Shown piece by piece: positions 12,625 through 25,035 of a DNA stretch of 64,000 nucleotides. The stretch lies in the NCBI RefSeq assembly GCF_026210795.1, contig NC_089450.1, positions 2,604,001-2,668,000 of the forward strand. The letters run 5' to 3'. Source of the stretch: Rhizophagus irregularis. Its lineage: Eukaryota > Glomeromycota > Glomeromycetes > Glomerales > Glomeraceae. The number at the start of each line of letters is the position of its first letter. The stretch's first letter is position 1. The notes under the pieces were generated by a model. The model ran no database searches and was not told the DNA's origin. It worked only from the letters and a program-made list of their open reading frames with translations. The position numbers were made by a program, and so were the translations under genes.

Positions 12625-14112
12625 CTATACAATTTGAAATACTTCGCATTCTTCCACTGAAAATCTTTCAGTTTTTCTAATCGGGTATTCATAAAAATTT
12701 TTTCTGCAAATATTACCATAAGTATAACTCAATATAGCAAGATCAGTTCCACCAAATGATGGACCGACATAAGAACTATTTAAGATAGCATACCTTTCAT
12801 CCATTACACGACTTAAAGTATAATCTTCAATTTTATTATTATTAAAAGATAATATAAAACTATCTTTAGTAATCCCATATTTACCATCAGATTTCCATTC
12901 AATAGGATTATATCCTCCAAGAATTTCATTACTATCTTTCACTTTAATAATTGTTACTGTGCGTGAATGATTATTACAAATTTCATGAAATTTACCTCGT
13001 GTAAGTCCATCACGAGATCCACGAAATAATAATTTAAATTCATATAAAGAAGTTAACTTATCTGTAATATCTAACTTATCAATCCACTTTAAGATTAATT
13101 CAGCATGTTGATGTGTTATAATTTTTGAATCAACAGTCCTCAATTTAATTTCTTTACTTATACGAGATTTGATTTCTTAATTGGCTTACTATTAGGATCT
13201 GAAAGACTTAGGAACGTTGTTAATAAATCTGTAATTAATTCTTCAGGTAGAATTTCTCCATAGGGAAATACTTTATCTAAAAATTCTTTTGAAGTTAAGT
13301 TGTAAAATCTTATAAACGGAATACATTGTTGTAAAGTATTCTTCAAAATATTAAAGTCGTCTTTTGAATAATCTTTAATGTCATCAGGGAAACGCTCTTG
13401 ATTTTGAGCAAGTCCCCATCTAAGAACTTGTTCCCAAATTTGAATTTCGCTTATTTGAAGGTTGTCATTTTGAATAATTGATATCAAAAGTTTTTCTGAA
13501 ACTGAAGAGAAATTTGGTGATTTAAATATCTTATCTGGCTCTTTTGTAATTAAGTCAGTACAATATTTTTGAAGATCCAAGAATGAATCATTTTTAAAAC
13601 TTGTTTGATAAACAGAATCAAAATTTTGTTCAATCCAATTTGCTTTGTTTTCGATAAAAAAGAATTGTAAACATGTAACTAATTCTTGAAGATTAAGTTC
13701 ACTAGCAGCAATTAGAGTTTTAATTACGTCTGAAGTATCATAATCCCTCAAAGAAAGTTTTCCTCCATAAATATACCTAAAATAAATAAATAAAAAAAAA
13801 AATAAATATTCGTAAAATTTAATAAAACCATATCAATCATTTTACAATTTTTATACCTTAAAATAATTTGAAAAATTTCAGGTAAAATATTTGGTAATTT
13901 GATATGTGATAAAGTTCCATCATTCTTCTTTTTTTGGTTGATAAAATTCTTTGCAAGTAAGGAGAACGATAATGTAAAATAACCATATGAGCACGAAAGA
14001 CTTTCACGTAAGGGTCATTACCAACTTCAATTGTAACATCATAATATTCTTCATCATTCAAAATTTCAAGTAAATTTTGCGATAACTTTGGTAAAAGCTT
14101 GTTGTCATCCAT
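12625..14112 (-). pseudogene. BTB-TLDc domain protein with two frameshifts
   Basis: The start is ATG at 14112 (MDDNKLLPKLSQNLLEIL). A BTB domain follows (YYDVTIEVGNDPYVKVFRAH), then a one-intron break: donor GT at 13856-13855, acceptor AG at 13778-13777, 80-bp intron, joining IIL|RYIYGGKLSL. A BACK-like helical region comes next, and the TLDc domain covers 13143-12625 (ELILKWIDKL, FKLLFRGSRDG, ILGGYNPIEW, KDSFILSF, ending VEECEVFQIV). Two single-base losses break the frame. One is in an A-run near 13925-13935, just after RILST; the other is near 13163, before LRTVDSKII. Everything else is conserved, so recent decay or homopolymer sequencing errors are both possible. BTB proteins of this kind are usually cullin-3 adaptors; the substrate is unknown. 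A decayed tandem copy lies downstream. Confidence 0.8.
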
Positions 14113-14568
14113 TTTTATAAAATTCCAAACGTTAACGAAAGAGAAAGAAAAATTAATCACAAATTTGAAAATGGTCAAACCCTATATAGTTAATTAGTTG
14201 TTGTGCTCTGTGCAACATTAAATTTAGGTTAGAGTCGCAAAATGTGCGCAGCTCATATTTTTCATGTGACAATTTTTGCGTATTCAATATTTTCCTATTA
14301 TATTTTTCTGCATTATGAACGCACTTGATCAGATTTAACAAAAGTTAGTAAAATTTTAAAATTTATTAAATTTATTAATTCTTAAACGGTTTCACGCTTA
14401 TCGCATTTAATACTATGCTAAAAGGCGATTTTCTAAGCACAATAAATACATCGATATAATAACTCAACAAATAATATTGTAATATGCTAACGAAAATTGA
14501 ACTTATTTTATAAATTCATTATTAATTTAAGTTTTAAAGTTAAAATATAAACTATTATGACAAAAAAT
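14113..14568. promoter_or_regulatory. Upstream region of BTB-TLDc gene
   Basis: This 456-bp spacer lies 5' of the BTB-TLDc gene and 3' of the kinase-Sel1 gene, both on the minus strand. The part next to 14112 is shared with the upstream region of the decayed copy, suggesting functional promoter or UTR sequence was duplicated. No TATA box or binding site can be assigned with confidence. Confidence 0.35.
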
Positions 14569-16887
14569 TCATTCTCCTAAAAGTTCTCTTAATTTAATTT
14601 GAGCATAATGATATCCTTGTTCAGCAGATTTTTTGTACCAATTAATTGCTTGATTTATATTATTAATACCATTACTAACTTCGTACATATAAGCAAGATT
14701 GTATTGAGCGAAATAATTTCCTAAATTTGCCGACTTATGAAAGGATTCAAATGCTTTTTTCATATCAATATTAATTCCAATTCCATTTTTATAACAAATT
14801 CCTAAATTATTTAAACCATAAGAATTTCCTAAATCTGCCGCCTTTTGATAAAATTTAAATGCTTCATGAACATTAACTTTTATTCCAATTCCATTTTCAT
14901 AACAACAACCCAAATTATATATTCCATATGAATTTCCTAAATCTGCTGCTTTTCGATATAATTCAAACGCCTTTGTTTTATTAATATCAATTCCAGTTCC
15001 AACTTCATAACAACGTCCTAAATTATTTATTCCATTTGAATTTCCTAAATTTGCTGCTTTTTGATACAATTCGAATGCCCTTTTCACTCTAATAACGGTT
15101 CCAAACCCATTCTCATAACAATATCCTAACCTATTTATAGCATTTGGATTTCCTCCTGCTGCTAATTTTCTAGATAATTTAAAAGCTTTACCATAATTTT
15201 TAAAAACATGAATGCACATATTAGCATATTCTAATTGTGCTACGATATTTTCTAATTTTACGGCTTTTTCATATAATTGATATGCATTACTCTTATTAAC
15301 ATTTATTCCAATTCCATGATAATTAAAATATCCAAGTAAATAAATAGAATTTGAATCATTTTGATTATTTAAAATCCAAGTATAGATTTCTTGTAAATTT
15401 ATCTTGCAATTATTAATATAATTTAAAATACACTTCTTTCTTTCATTTTCTTCTTTTCCTTTATTTAACTCATTAAAATAAATATTAATCAATTCATCAA
15501 CCATAATACCTAACTCCTCTTCAAATATAACTTCATGAATATTTTGAATTGTAGGTCCTATTTCCTCTTTATTTATTTCAAAATTTTGCATAATTTGATG
15601 ATATGATTCTTTATATGATGAATTATTAAGATCGATAATTACTTTTAACTTGGCAACTACTTGGTTCACAGTCGGTCTATTATCAGGTTCATTATTCCAA
15701 CATTCTACATAAATTTAAAATTAACAAAAAATTATTATATTGATAACATTAATACATAGATTAAAATTAAAATTATATTTACCAGTATAAAGAATTGAAT
15801 AATTAGAAGGAGTATCTGGAATAATTTTTTCTCTATAGCCTTGTATAATTCGCATGATTAGAACAGCATCATATGATTCATCTTTAAACGGTAGTTGACC
15901 ACTTGATATCTCCCATAAAATTACTCCAATACTGTAAACATCACTCTTTTTATTTAATGAATATGATTGCATTAAATTGATATTACAATTTAACCATTTT
16001 GGGTCAATATAAGGAACTATTTCAAATAAATTTGATTTTTCTTGTTCAGATACTTCTTTGATTCTTTTTGATAATCCAAAATCACTTAATTTGATAGTAT
16101 TTTGGTGAATTAATATATTACCAGAGTGCTATTTTATTAAATATATATATAAGTAAAATCTTTAAATTATTAGAATTACAAATAATTCAATGAATTAAAT
16201 TATTAATTACCAAATCCTGATGTACAATTTCTTCATCATGTAGATATGATACAGCATCAACTAACTGATATGCTAATTTGTATTTATCTTCCCATGTAAG
16301 CTCGTTAAAATTTTCTTTCAAATAGTTTTGGAGAGAACCACTATCAGCATGTTCCATTATTAATAAATATTCCTTCAATTGATGATCGGTTTGATCTTAG
16401 AAAATTTAATTTTATTAATAAAGTAAATATTATAAATATCATTTTTTATAATAATAATTTTCATACCTTTATCAGTAATACCGAAAAATTGAATAATATT
16501 TTTATTAAAATCAAATTTATGATGAAGTTCAAACTAGATTTTTTTTTTTTAATTATAAAAATAATAATATATTTTTTAATATTTAAAAATATTTTATTAA
16601 ATCAATATGATATATATTCATTATTATATATATATATATATATATATGTTTTTTATAATTACCTCATGAATTATTTCTTTAATAATTGCAATATTAAGAT
16701 TAAATGATTTTAATATAAGATTTTGTCCCGAATTTTTCCATTTTGCACGATAAACTATTCCAAAATCAATTTTGTTTATTTTTTCAATATCTTGAAAATT
16801 TTCATATTCATAATATTTTATATACTTCTTAGAAATGACTTCTTCAATCAAATCTTTTGAATTATTAACATCAATGTTTTTTGTCAT
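14569..16887 (-). CDS. Protein kinase fused to Sel1 repeats, five exons
   Basis: Exons are 16887-16663, 16533-16467, 16395-16211, 16128-15783 and 15704-14569. All introns are GT..AG and phases agree, giving 652 aa. The kinase domain covers about residues 30-295. It has a weakened glycine loop (INKIDFGIVY, 37-46, lacking the first two glycines), the VAIK-type lysine K60 (LILKS), a catalytic loop HQDLHSGN (156-163; Q replaces the usual R of HRD), the Mg-binding DFG (175-177) and a C-lobe SDVYSIGVILWEI. Its terminal motif is NNEPDNRPTV. A linker is followed by about seven Sel1-like TPR repeats from about residue 395 to the end (repeated LGYCYENGxG...AFELYxKAAxLGN). Kinase-Sel1 fusions are greatly expanded in Rhizophagus and probably signal in the cytoplasm; substrates are unknown. 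All catalytic residues except the loop glycines are present, so it may be active. Confidence 0.9.
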
Positions 16888-18574
16888 TGCGCGAATTATT
16901 GATTTTAATTGTAACTAGGTAAGAAAAAATAAAAAATTTAACGCCCAACAATATTTATTTAATTTATGGTAGTACATTAATAGAACTCGCAGAAAATAAC
17001 TAACTAATTACAGTTTAGACTATTGCGGATCATTCTATTGCAGATCATTTCTGCACTCCGCAGTTTTCATCGATTAAAAATAATGATGCCAACCAAATGT
17101 AGCTAGTTGTTACAATTGTTAAAAGCTATAATAAAGTATAATCCCAGTAATTGATTTTGATTTTGATTTTTTTTCGTGTGAATAGTAATCTGCACCTGGT
17201 CACACCTTTTTGAAAATTTTTTAGGGCGGACTGTAACGCCTTCATTACAAAATTAAGTATAATCTTCATTGTCATCTTATAGTTTTTCTTTTGTTAAAAT
17301 TCTAGTAAAAATAGGTATTAGTTCAATTTCAATTAAGTTGCTCCTAATAATTGAGATATGGAGATATGGACATTGATATTTGCAATAGCTAAAGGACTGA
17401 CGTATACGTACAGTGCGTGTTGGATAAATATTAACACTTAATATTTATCCCTGTTCCTTTTTTTATAAGTGTCGACAGAAATTTTATTCCTGAATTTTAT
17501 AAGTATTTGCGAACTGACAATCACAAAGTTCAAGTCGATCCCAAAATAAAGCTGTCTTGTGTGCGACCATACAATTTGCTCATCTCAAATCTTCGTTATA
17601 CCACATATTCGGTAAAACCAATGTTCTAATTATATCGAACTTATTAATACAATTTTTATCAAAAATCAAAAAAATTATATTTGTGCTAAGATTATTATAT
17701 TTATTTTATTTTATTTCAAGAAGAGTAGTAATTGATTTCTATTACATTAACAGCATATGTTCATGAAAGTAAATATAGAGACTATTCAGGTAATTGGAAT
17801 GTCAAATTTCATTCCATCAAGTAGGACCCACTCTTCGAGCCAAACTGCTATATCACCAGGAGAACTACACTACCGGTAAAATTTAACAAACTAAAAAAAA
17901 AACTTAAAATAATCTACAAAAAAAGAAAAGGACAAACTAATTAAGAGAATATCTATTAAAAGTTCAATGGGTCTATATTAGTAATAAAATAAATCTAAAT
18001 TATATGAATTGCGAGATCAAGCAAAAGAAGTAGAGGACAAGTCTAAGTCCAATAATGATAGCCAATGTAAGTTATGGTGAAAATTTGATAAATCCAAAGG
18101 AAAGAATTGTCAGTAGCACGTCATGAGTCTTTAAACGGGTTGATGTATCCATGAGTAAATATTTCCATTTGAAGATGAGTCATTGGCAGAATTATTTCTA
18201 TTCTTTGCTTACTGGTATTTCGTAAATGAGATTTTTGTCAGATTCAAAGCTTTTTTTATATTTTTCCATTAGATCGAGCGTACAGACTTGTCAAATATAA
18301 TCCAACTATTATTATATGGTCGTTGGTAACATACAAAATGGGAATTTTTTTGGTATAATATTTGATACCATTTATGTAAAGGCACATCTAAATATTGTAA
18401 ATAACAATAAGTATAAATTTTAATGAAGTATAAAATAATAAAAAAGCATTTTATCATTTTTAATTATAGCTAAAAATTTTCTGGCAACATGATTCTAACT
18501 ATTTACTAAACTTTTTTTGGACTTCTTTTGATATTTTCTCCTAAAGTATACTATATAAGTCTAAATAAAAACTA
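16888..18574. other. AT-rich intergenic, promoter side of kinase gene
   Basis: No gene is supported here. The first few hundred bases lie upstream of the kinase ATG and should hold its promoter, but no motif is assignable. Small open frames at 17557-17766 (plus) and 18269-18457 (minus) have no recognisable content. Confidence 0.5.
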
Positions 18575-18872
18575 TACAGTCAACTCCCTCTATAGTCACT
18601 TCCGTTATAGTCACATTCTACTATATAGTCACACCAGTTGAATGTTCAAAACACTTTATTATTAAAATCTATCCTATATAGTCACAATCTATCTATAGTC
18701 ACTATCACACCTATCCTCAAAAATCTTATATTAAAAAGAACCGTTTATAATCACAGTTATATAAAGAATATATTAAATAACTTGGCATCTAATAATCATA
18801 CAAAGATGTATCATAGCTTGTTAGAATCGTCTCACTGAGACGAATCGAATGGTGGTAGTTTTATCCTTTTCC

Positions 18873-19851
18873 TTTGCAAGTGTTTACGGCCAGACCACCC
18901 ATTGCCTCTTATGAGACTAATCTCGGGTCTGTGTCCTATCATCTTCAATGGGCAACCATTATACCGAGTACTTAATTCCTCAGGTAACAGCACCACTATA
19001 GAAGACATCCCCCATCGGGCCATTTTAGGCTGATCTGAAGCTAGGTACACGCCGCCTACTCATCCTATACCCATTGCATGATACTGATACTCAATTTATT
19101 TAACGACCTTTAGAGAGCATCTACTTTCATGGAGGACTTTCGACAGGTAACATCAACCATCTAGTACCCTTCCATACTACCATTTTAGGTACTAAGTCTC
19201 ACTCAAAGGCCACTACAGCCCGCGATTACCTAGCACCGATAGTACAGTTGTTTACTCCAAGTGGTATACTTTGTAGTGACCACTCAGACAGGAAGTAGCA
19301 GGCATCTGTCCAGGATCACCCCTTATGGTGGGTATCAACCACCAGGGATCACCAACCAGGACCCAAGGAGTAGGGAATCGAACCCCATAGCCATGCTACC
19401 TGTTCTGTGCACGAACACCTTGGTTGGTCTAAGACCTAACAGAAGGTCTAACTACCACTAAGACATTGCACCCTCAGCTTTACCATCTAGGACGACCATC
19501 TAGCCATTACTGACCCCAAGCGGTATCGTAGAGTGACCACCCGGACAGGAAGTCCCCCCCAAGGTATAGTAGTGACCTCAAGGACAGGACTGCGCACATG
19601 CCAATGGCCTCATAGGGAACGTTAGAAGGACACCATGACCCTTAGTTGAAATGTGCGGCCTAACCGTACACACTAATTCACCATGATGCAGTCCAACTAC
19701 ACTAATCCCTGTACCTTCACGCTATTGGTTGTAGCGTCTGCAGTAAAATTCTTTTTATTTCCGTGGTCATGGGAATCGAACCTGCGACCTCACCATACTC
19801 AGGTTTAATGAGGGTCTCAGTGACTAACCACCAAGATAGGGTGACCAACCC
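18873..19851 (-). mobile_element. tRNA-derived SINE-like retroposon
   Basis: About 980 bp are bounded by a 17-bp direct repeat (tagttttatccttttcc at 18856-18872 and 19852-19868). The second pogo-like copy, near 58883-58907, has this site uninterrupted, so the insertion is real. Reading the minus strand from 19851, an A-box-like TGGTTAGTCACTG is followed by a B-box GGTTCGATTCCC (around 19769-19781), the internal promoter of RNA polymerase III. A second GGTTCGATTCCC occurs near 19377. The length is unusually large for a SINE and there is no poly-A tail at the 18873 end. It may be a composite of two tRNA-derived units. Confidence 0.7.
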
Positions 19852-19979
19852 TAGTTTTATCCTTTTCCGATCACTGGCTGACGAGTTATTCAACAAAATG
19901 TTAAACATCGGCATCATAATATTTCTTGATTTACGTTTACTGCGCCATTTAACATTTTGCTAGATTTCTCGGTACCTAG

Positions 19980-20515
19980 TGATTGTAAAAAGACGATTTA
20001 TAGCTCGTTGGAATCGCCTCATCGAGACAAATCGAATGGTGGTAAGCTCATCTCTTTGTGATCAATATTGACGGAGTTATTACTTAAAAACCATTTAATA
20101 TTTTTTAATTTCGGAAATTGATCTAGTGATTGGATTTCGATGTATCTTATACCATTAGATTCGTCTCATCAAGACGAATCAAATGGCGGTAAGATCGTCT
20201 TTCTAGGATCAATATTGGCAGAGTTATTACACAAAAACCATTAATATTTTTTTAATTTCGGAAATTAATCTAGTGATTGGATTTCGACGTATTTTATACC
20301 ATTAGAACCGTCTCATCAAGACGAATCAAATGGCGGTAAGATCGTCTTTCTAGGATCAATATTGGCAGAGTTATTACACAAAAACCATTAATATTTTTTT
20401 AATTTCGGAAATTAATCTAGTGATTGGATTTCGACGTATTTTATACCATTAGAACCGTCTCATCAAGACGAATCGAATGGCGGTAAGATCATCTCTCTAC
20501 GATTAATATTGGCGA
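19980..20515. repeat. 147-bp tandem repeat inside pogo-like element
   Basis: About 3.5 units share the phrase 'gtgattggatttcga', recurring at about 20126, 20273 and 20420 (period 147). Each unit holds the palindrome gattcgtc..gacgaatc and an 'aatggcggtaagatc' box. The same palindrome and box recur at 26998-27060 and 27170-27215 in a different transposon family, and at 58385-58930 in the second pogo-like copy. Confidence 0.8.
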
Positions 20516-20887
20516 AGTTACGTTACAATAAAGTTTTAAGTATAATTCTGGCTAAAATTATGTTAATTTTTGGCCGGAATTATGATATACAAATATAAGA
20601 AATTTTTTATATAGTCACATCTCTTTATAATCACCAAATATGGACTGTCCCAAATGTGTGACTATAAAGAGAGTTGACTGTACCTGACAAATCTTTAGCG
20701 TTAGGTTTCAAAAAATGAGAAAAGTTAGTTTTTTTAATATTTATTTAACTTGACTGTCACATTAATATTGACGTGAAAAATCTGATAATACAGAAAATTT
20801 ATTATTGTTGATCAAATCTCATATGTGACTTTAACATGATAGATATCTTTAATAAATCAAAAAACATTAATCTAAGTTTAGTAGTTA

Positions 20888-21301
20888 GGCCACGCAAACT
20901 AATATTTTACCCGGCCGGGTCACTTTTTCAAAATTTGACCAAAAAATTTTTATATGTAAAATTTTTTTTTCACGTGATTTCAAGTGATTTTATTGGTTAA
21001 ATTTTATAGTACTTTAAAATCTGCTTCCCAGAAATTAGATGACTAACATGAAAATGATATATCGTTAGAAAAATCCTTCATTTTTGTCTCTTTTTCAACT
21101 GGTAACCCTTCCCAATCTTTTAAAGTTACAGAGTTGTAACTTATTCGTACATGTATGATAGGCATTTTTAGTAACAAAATAAACTAGTAAGTTACATGGC
21201 TTATAATAAAAATTTTTTATTAATAAAAAATAAAACTCGGGTCCCCAGGTCAATTTTAAATTTTAATGTTACATGAACCGAAAATATTAGTTTGCGTGGC
21301 C
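20888..21301. mobile_element. PIF/Harbinger-like MITE (414 bp)
   Basis: Termini are ggccacgcaaactaatattt and its reverse complement, flanked by TTA on both sides (20885-20887 and 21302-21304). The 3-bp TTA duplication and GGCC termini fit PIF/Harbinger MITEs. No coding sequence is present. A shorter MITE with GGCCACTCC ends and TTA duplication is at 53545-53917. Confidence 0.75.
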
Positions 21302-21384
21302 TTAGAAATAAATTTTCTTTCAAATGTAATAAAAAAAGGATGTGTAATAAATGTAAATGTCTTACTTTTTCAAATATATATATA

Positions 21385-22703
21385 CACTACCTAGACAAAA
21401 GTAGCGGACACCAAATCTTGTTTAATTTCTCAAAAACGTACATAATAACCCAGCTTGAAATTTTTGCACGTGATTGTTTATACCTTGCACATGCTATGAC
21501 ATAAATATTATTTCATATATAAATAAATTTAAAACGTGATCACAAAAACAAGTTTTAAACCAGTTTTTACTATGTATGATTTAACTGAATCTGAACGCAA
21601 TCAAATTATTGGTTTTTTTAAAGTGGCGCTACAAAATTATATATTGCAAAAAAACTCAAATTATCTAGAACTTCAGTCATTTGAACTATTCAAGCCTATT
21701 GTGATGGAAAAAGTCTCAAAACACAGCCACGAAGTGGCTGTCCAAAACTTTTAAATATTGAACACAAAAAAACACTAAAGAAAATTGTTAAAAAAAATAA
21801 TCGTCAATCAGCTGAGCAAATTAAAAATAAATTTCAAGAGAAAACTAATATGGAAGTCTCTACCAAGACTATCAGAAGAAGCTTACATGAACTTAAATTT
21901 TTTTCTCGTATTCCAGCATCTAAACCACTTCTTAATGATCAACAAAGAGAAAATCATTTAAAATGGTGTGTTGAAAAAAAGATTGGTCTTTTGCAAAGTG
22001 GAAATCAGTTATATGGAGTGATGAAAGCTGGTTTACTATATTTAAGAATGATAGTTCCAGGTCGTATTTGGAGAATACCTGGAACAAGATTCAATATTGA
22101 AAACATAGTTCCTTCAATTAAACATGGTGGTAGAGGAATAATGGTGTGGGGCTGTTTTTCAGGAAAGGGATTAGGACCACTAGCAAAAGTTGATAGGAAA
22201 ATGAATTATCGGAACTATATCCAAATATTTGAATCACATTTGATACCAATAATTAATAATGGTTTTCATAGGTGGATTATTTATTTCAAGATGACAATGC
22301 GCCTGTTCATACTGCTAAAAATGTTAAAGAATGGATGAAAACAAAACAAATCAAAATTCTGGAAAATTGGCCAAGTCAATCACCTGACTTGAACCCATTA
22401 AACACCTATGATAAGAACTAGAAAGGCGTATCAGAAGACGACCCAAACTTGCAAAAAATGTGAAGGAATTGGAGGATGCTTTAAATGAAGAATGGAATAA
22501 AATTCCTAATGATTTTTCAATAAATTTAATTAAAAGTATGCCTCGCAGAATTAAAGCATGTATTGCAAATAATGGCTGGCCAACTAAATATTAGTTTTAT
22601 ATATGGTTTAGCTAATAAACTTTAAAATTTTAACCCCAGTTATTATGTATATTTTTGAGAAATTAATAAATATTTGGTGTCTGCTACTTTTGTCTAGGTA
22701 GTG
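21385..22703 (+). mobile_element. Tc1/mariner element, 1319 bp
   Basis: Terminal inverted repeats begin cactacctagacaaaagtag at both ends (one or two mismatches over about 30 bp). They are flanked by TA (21383-21384 and 22704-22705). It holds one decayed transposase gene. The size and TA duplication are typical of the superfamily. Confidence 0.92.
21572..22594 (+). pseudogene. Tc1/mariner transposase, frameshifted
   Basis: The start is MYDLTESERNQIIGFFK (helix-turn-helix, 21572). A second HTH (QSAEQIKNKF, about 21813) and STKTIRRSLHEL follow. The catalytic domain has WSDESWF-like (about 22010-22035), GGRGIMVWGCFS (22130-22162), [16 protein letters not shown] (about 22290-22338) and [11 protein letters not shown] (about 22365-22398). 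It ends at TAG 22592-22594. There are at least four frameshifts, the first being a lost base near 21622. The element cannot make an intact transposase. The second catalytic aspartate (QDDN) is still readable. Confidence 0.9.
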
Positions 22704-22705
22704 TA

Positions 22706-23495
22706 TCTTTACATCATCTTAATGTGCAGTAACTGCATAGACTAGATTGTATCCAAATAATTACTAAAAATTTACTATTCTGGCACAATTTAATACATTT
22801 CAGAAAAGTGTTCAATATCTTATTTTCTAAATTTGGATTTAACCTCTTGATGACTCTGCAAAAAACCTCGTAGGAGTTAAAATCTTGTGAACAAATACTA
22901 GATGTGTTTGGATTACCCTTCTTGTATTCTATTGGTACTTCTTCCTCCTTATTTAACTCACAACTTTTCTTTTTCACTGTTTGTCGATCTATTAATCTCC
23001 TTTTGGCTTATCATGTCACTAGTCGAAAAAGAACAATTTGACCTAAATTTGACCAGGTCGAATATAGGTTGAATGATGATCTAATCTGTGTCAAATTGAG
23101 GTTGAATTTTTGGGCGCATTTAGGGTGCCAATCGTCTCAAATTCGGACAAATTATTCAACCATTATTCAGGCTTAAATTGACCAATATTCGACATTAAAA
23201 CTTTAAGCCGAATTATGGTCTAATAACAACCCATTTATTTATGAATTTATTTTGATTTTTTTTATCAAATTTATTAAATAAATGTATTTATTAATGCTTA
23301 AATACTTTATAATTATATTATTATTATTGCATCTATCTAATTTACAAAAAATATTGCTAATTCAAATACAATTCCACAATTACATGATTCATGTATTTGT
23401 ATATATGAATCTTACCCGAACTTATAAAAAAAAGAGAAAAATGGTTAGTAATCGTTCATAATATTAAAAAAAAATAAGAAAAAAACCAAGATTTG
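22706..23495. other. Intergenic, possible transposon end at 23017
   Basis: No gene is supported; an open frame at 22714-22977 (minus, 87 codons) has no recognised domain. The sequence cactagtcgaaaaag at 23017 resembles the CACTAGTC/CACAGGTC termini of elements elsewhere in the window. It is followed by about 200 bp rich in imperfect inverted repeats (ggttgaat / attcaacc). A matching right end was not found, so this may be a broken element. Confidence 0.4.
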
Positions 23496-23879
23496 TGTCG
23501 TCGAGCTGGATGTGTAGTCACTACGTTCCTCCACCTTGGCCTCATGGCCTCGCAGTACCTATTTGCCCCCTACGGGGGCAGGTTTACCTGCCACAGTACC
23601 ATAGTCTGCCACGGTATTTTTCCACTTTTTTTTATCTATATTTTTTCTTATATATAACTTACTATGGCAACTATGGCAACTATGGCAGATTACTAAAAAA
23701 TGGGATAAAAACACGAATAAAGCTAAAATCAGACAGAATCTCCTGCTATAGTACCTGCCACAGTACGAAAAACCTTATGATAATACTATGGCAGCCTTAG
23801 TCAGCCCTCAGATCCCAAAACCTGATTCATGCTATGATACACTCATCTAGACCTCCCAAATATGACCACTCTATGTTCC

Positions 23880-24031
23880 AAACTATGGCAGCTGAACTAT
23901 GGCAGTATGTCCTGAACTATGGCAGCCGAACTATGACCACTGAACTATGCCCACTGAACTATGCCACCGAACTATAACTACTGAACTATAACCACCGAAC
24001 TATGACCACCGAACTATGACCACCGAACTAT
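23880..24031. repeat. Minisatellite, unit about 13-15 bp
   Basis: Repeated 'cgaactatgaccac' and variants (gaactatggcag, gaactatgcccac) run in tandem for about 150 bp. The array ends at the insertion site of the hAT-like element. Related 'ctatggca' repeats start upstream at about 23660. Confidence 0.8.
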
Positions 24032-24039
24032 GGCCACTT

Positions 24040-25035
24040 TAGAGCTCTAAACGGGTCAGGTCAACCCGAATGACCCGATGGGTTGACCTGAAAAATTCGG
24101 GTCAGGTAGCAAATTTAATGACCCGACCTCAGGTCGGGTTAGTCACAAGTTGGGTACCTGATCCAACCCGTTGACCCGATATATTTTGGGTCAATAAAAA
24201 ATGTTTCAGCGTTTTTTATATATAAAAATGCCAACCCATTTTTTTGACCTGAATCTGATATTTGTTCATAAAAATAATAATAATAAACGTCTTTTTTTAA
24301 TGAAAAAATGCTGAACCTGACGTTATTTCATTAAATAAATCAAAAAAAACGTTTTTTTAATGAAAAAACGCTGAAACTGACGTTATTTCATTAAATGAAT
24401 GAAAAAAAAATGTTTTTTAATGAAAAAATGCTGAACCCAACGTTATTTCATTAAATAAATCAAAAAAAAATGTTTTTTCAATGAAAAATACTGAATCCGA
24501 TGTTATTTCATTAAATGAACAAAAAAACATTTTTTTAATAAAAAAACGCCGAACTTGACGTTATTTTATTAAATGAATAAAAAAAACATTTTTTTAATGA
24601 AAAAACGTATAACCCGACATTATTTCATTAAATAAATCAAAAAAAATGTTTTTTTAATGAAAAAAAGCTGACCCGACATTTTTCATTAAATGAATCAAAA
24701 AAACATTTTTTTTTTTAAACATCAACGGGTCGGATCAGGTACCTGATCTGACTTGATATAAAAAATGTTTTGGCATAATCTAATATGTAAAAAAATGCTG
24801 AAACGTTCTTTTCCACAAAATAATTGTAAAAAAAAAACGTTTAGAGTTTTTTCTTATAATTTAATATATAAAAAACGCCAAAACGTTTTTTTTTGTTCCA
24901 AAATATCGGGTCAACAGGTTGGGTCAGGTACCCAAACTGACCCGTGATATTCAGGTCAGGTCATCAAATTCGTGACTCCCTCTCGGATTGGGTTAAGTCA
25001 ATTACCTGTTCCTACCCGATCCGTTCGAAACTCTA
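24040..25035. mobile_element. hAT-like non-autonomous element, copy 1 (996 bp)
   Basis: An 8-bp duplication ggccactt flanks it (24032-24039 and 25036-25043). Ends are tagagctctaaacgg and the complement of cgttcgaaactcta, that is TAGAG-type termini. An 8-bp duplication and YAGNG ends are hAT hallmarks. Subterminal regions repeat 'gggtcaggt'-like words. The centre (about 24180-24720) is a roughly 60-bp tandem repeat of aatgaaaaaacgctgaac / gacgttatttcattaaat. No transposase is present. A sister copy is at 32450-33436. Confidence 0.85.

Larger units (their letters stand above)
18577..20680. mobile_element. Non-autonomous pogo/Tc1-mariner-like element, copy 1
   Basis: Both ends read cagtcaact inward and are flanked by TA (18575-18576 and 20681-20682). 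Left and right terminal repeats match at 21 of 23 positions, followed by further short 'tatagtcac' repeats inside each end. TA duplication and CAGT termini fit the pogo/Tigger branch of Tc1/mariner; this assignment is inference because no transposase is encoded. The interior holds a 147-bp tandem repeat and a retroposon insertion. A second copy, inverted relative to this one, is at 46287-59177. Confidence 0.8.

Noticed and set aside
18832-19963. Several 60-70-codon open frames on both strands
   Set aside because: They lie in the SINE-like insertion and in pogo-like terminal DNA, overlap each other on opposite strands and have no domain.
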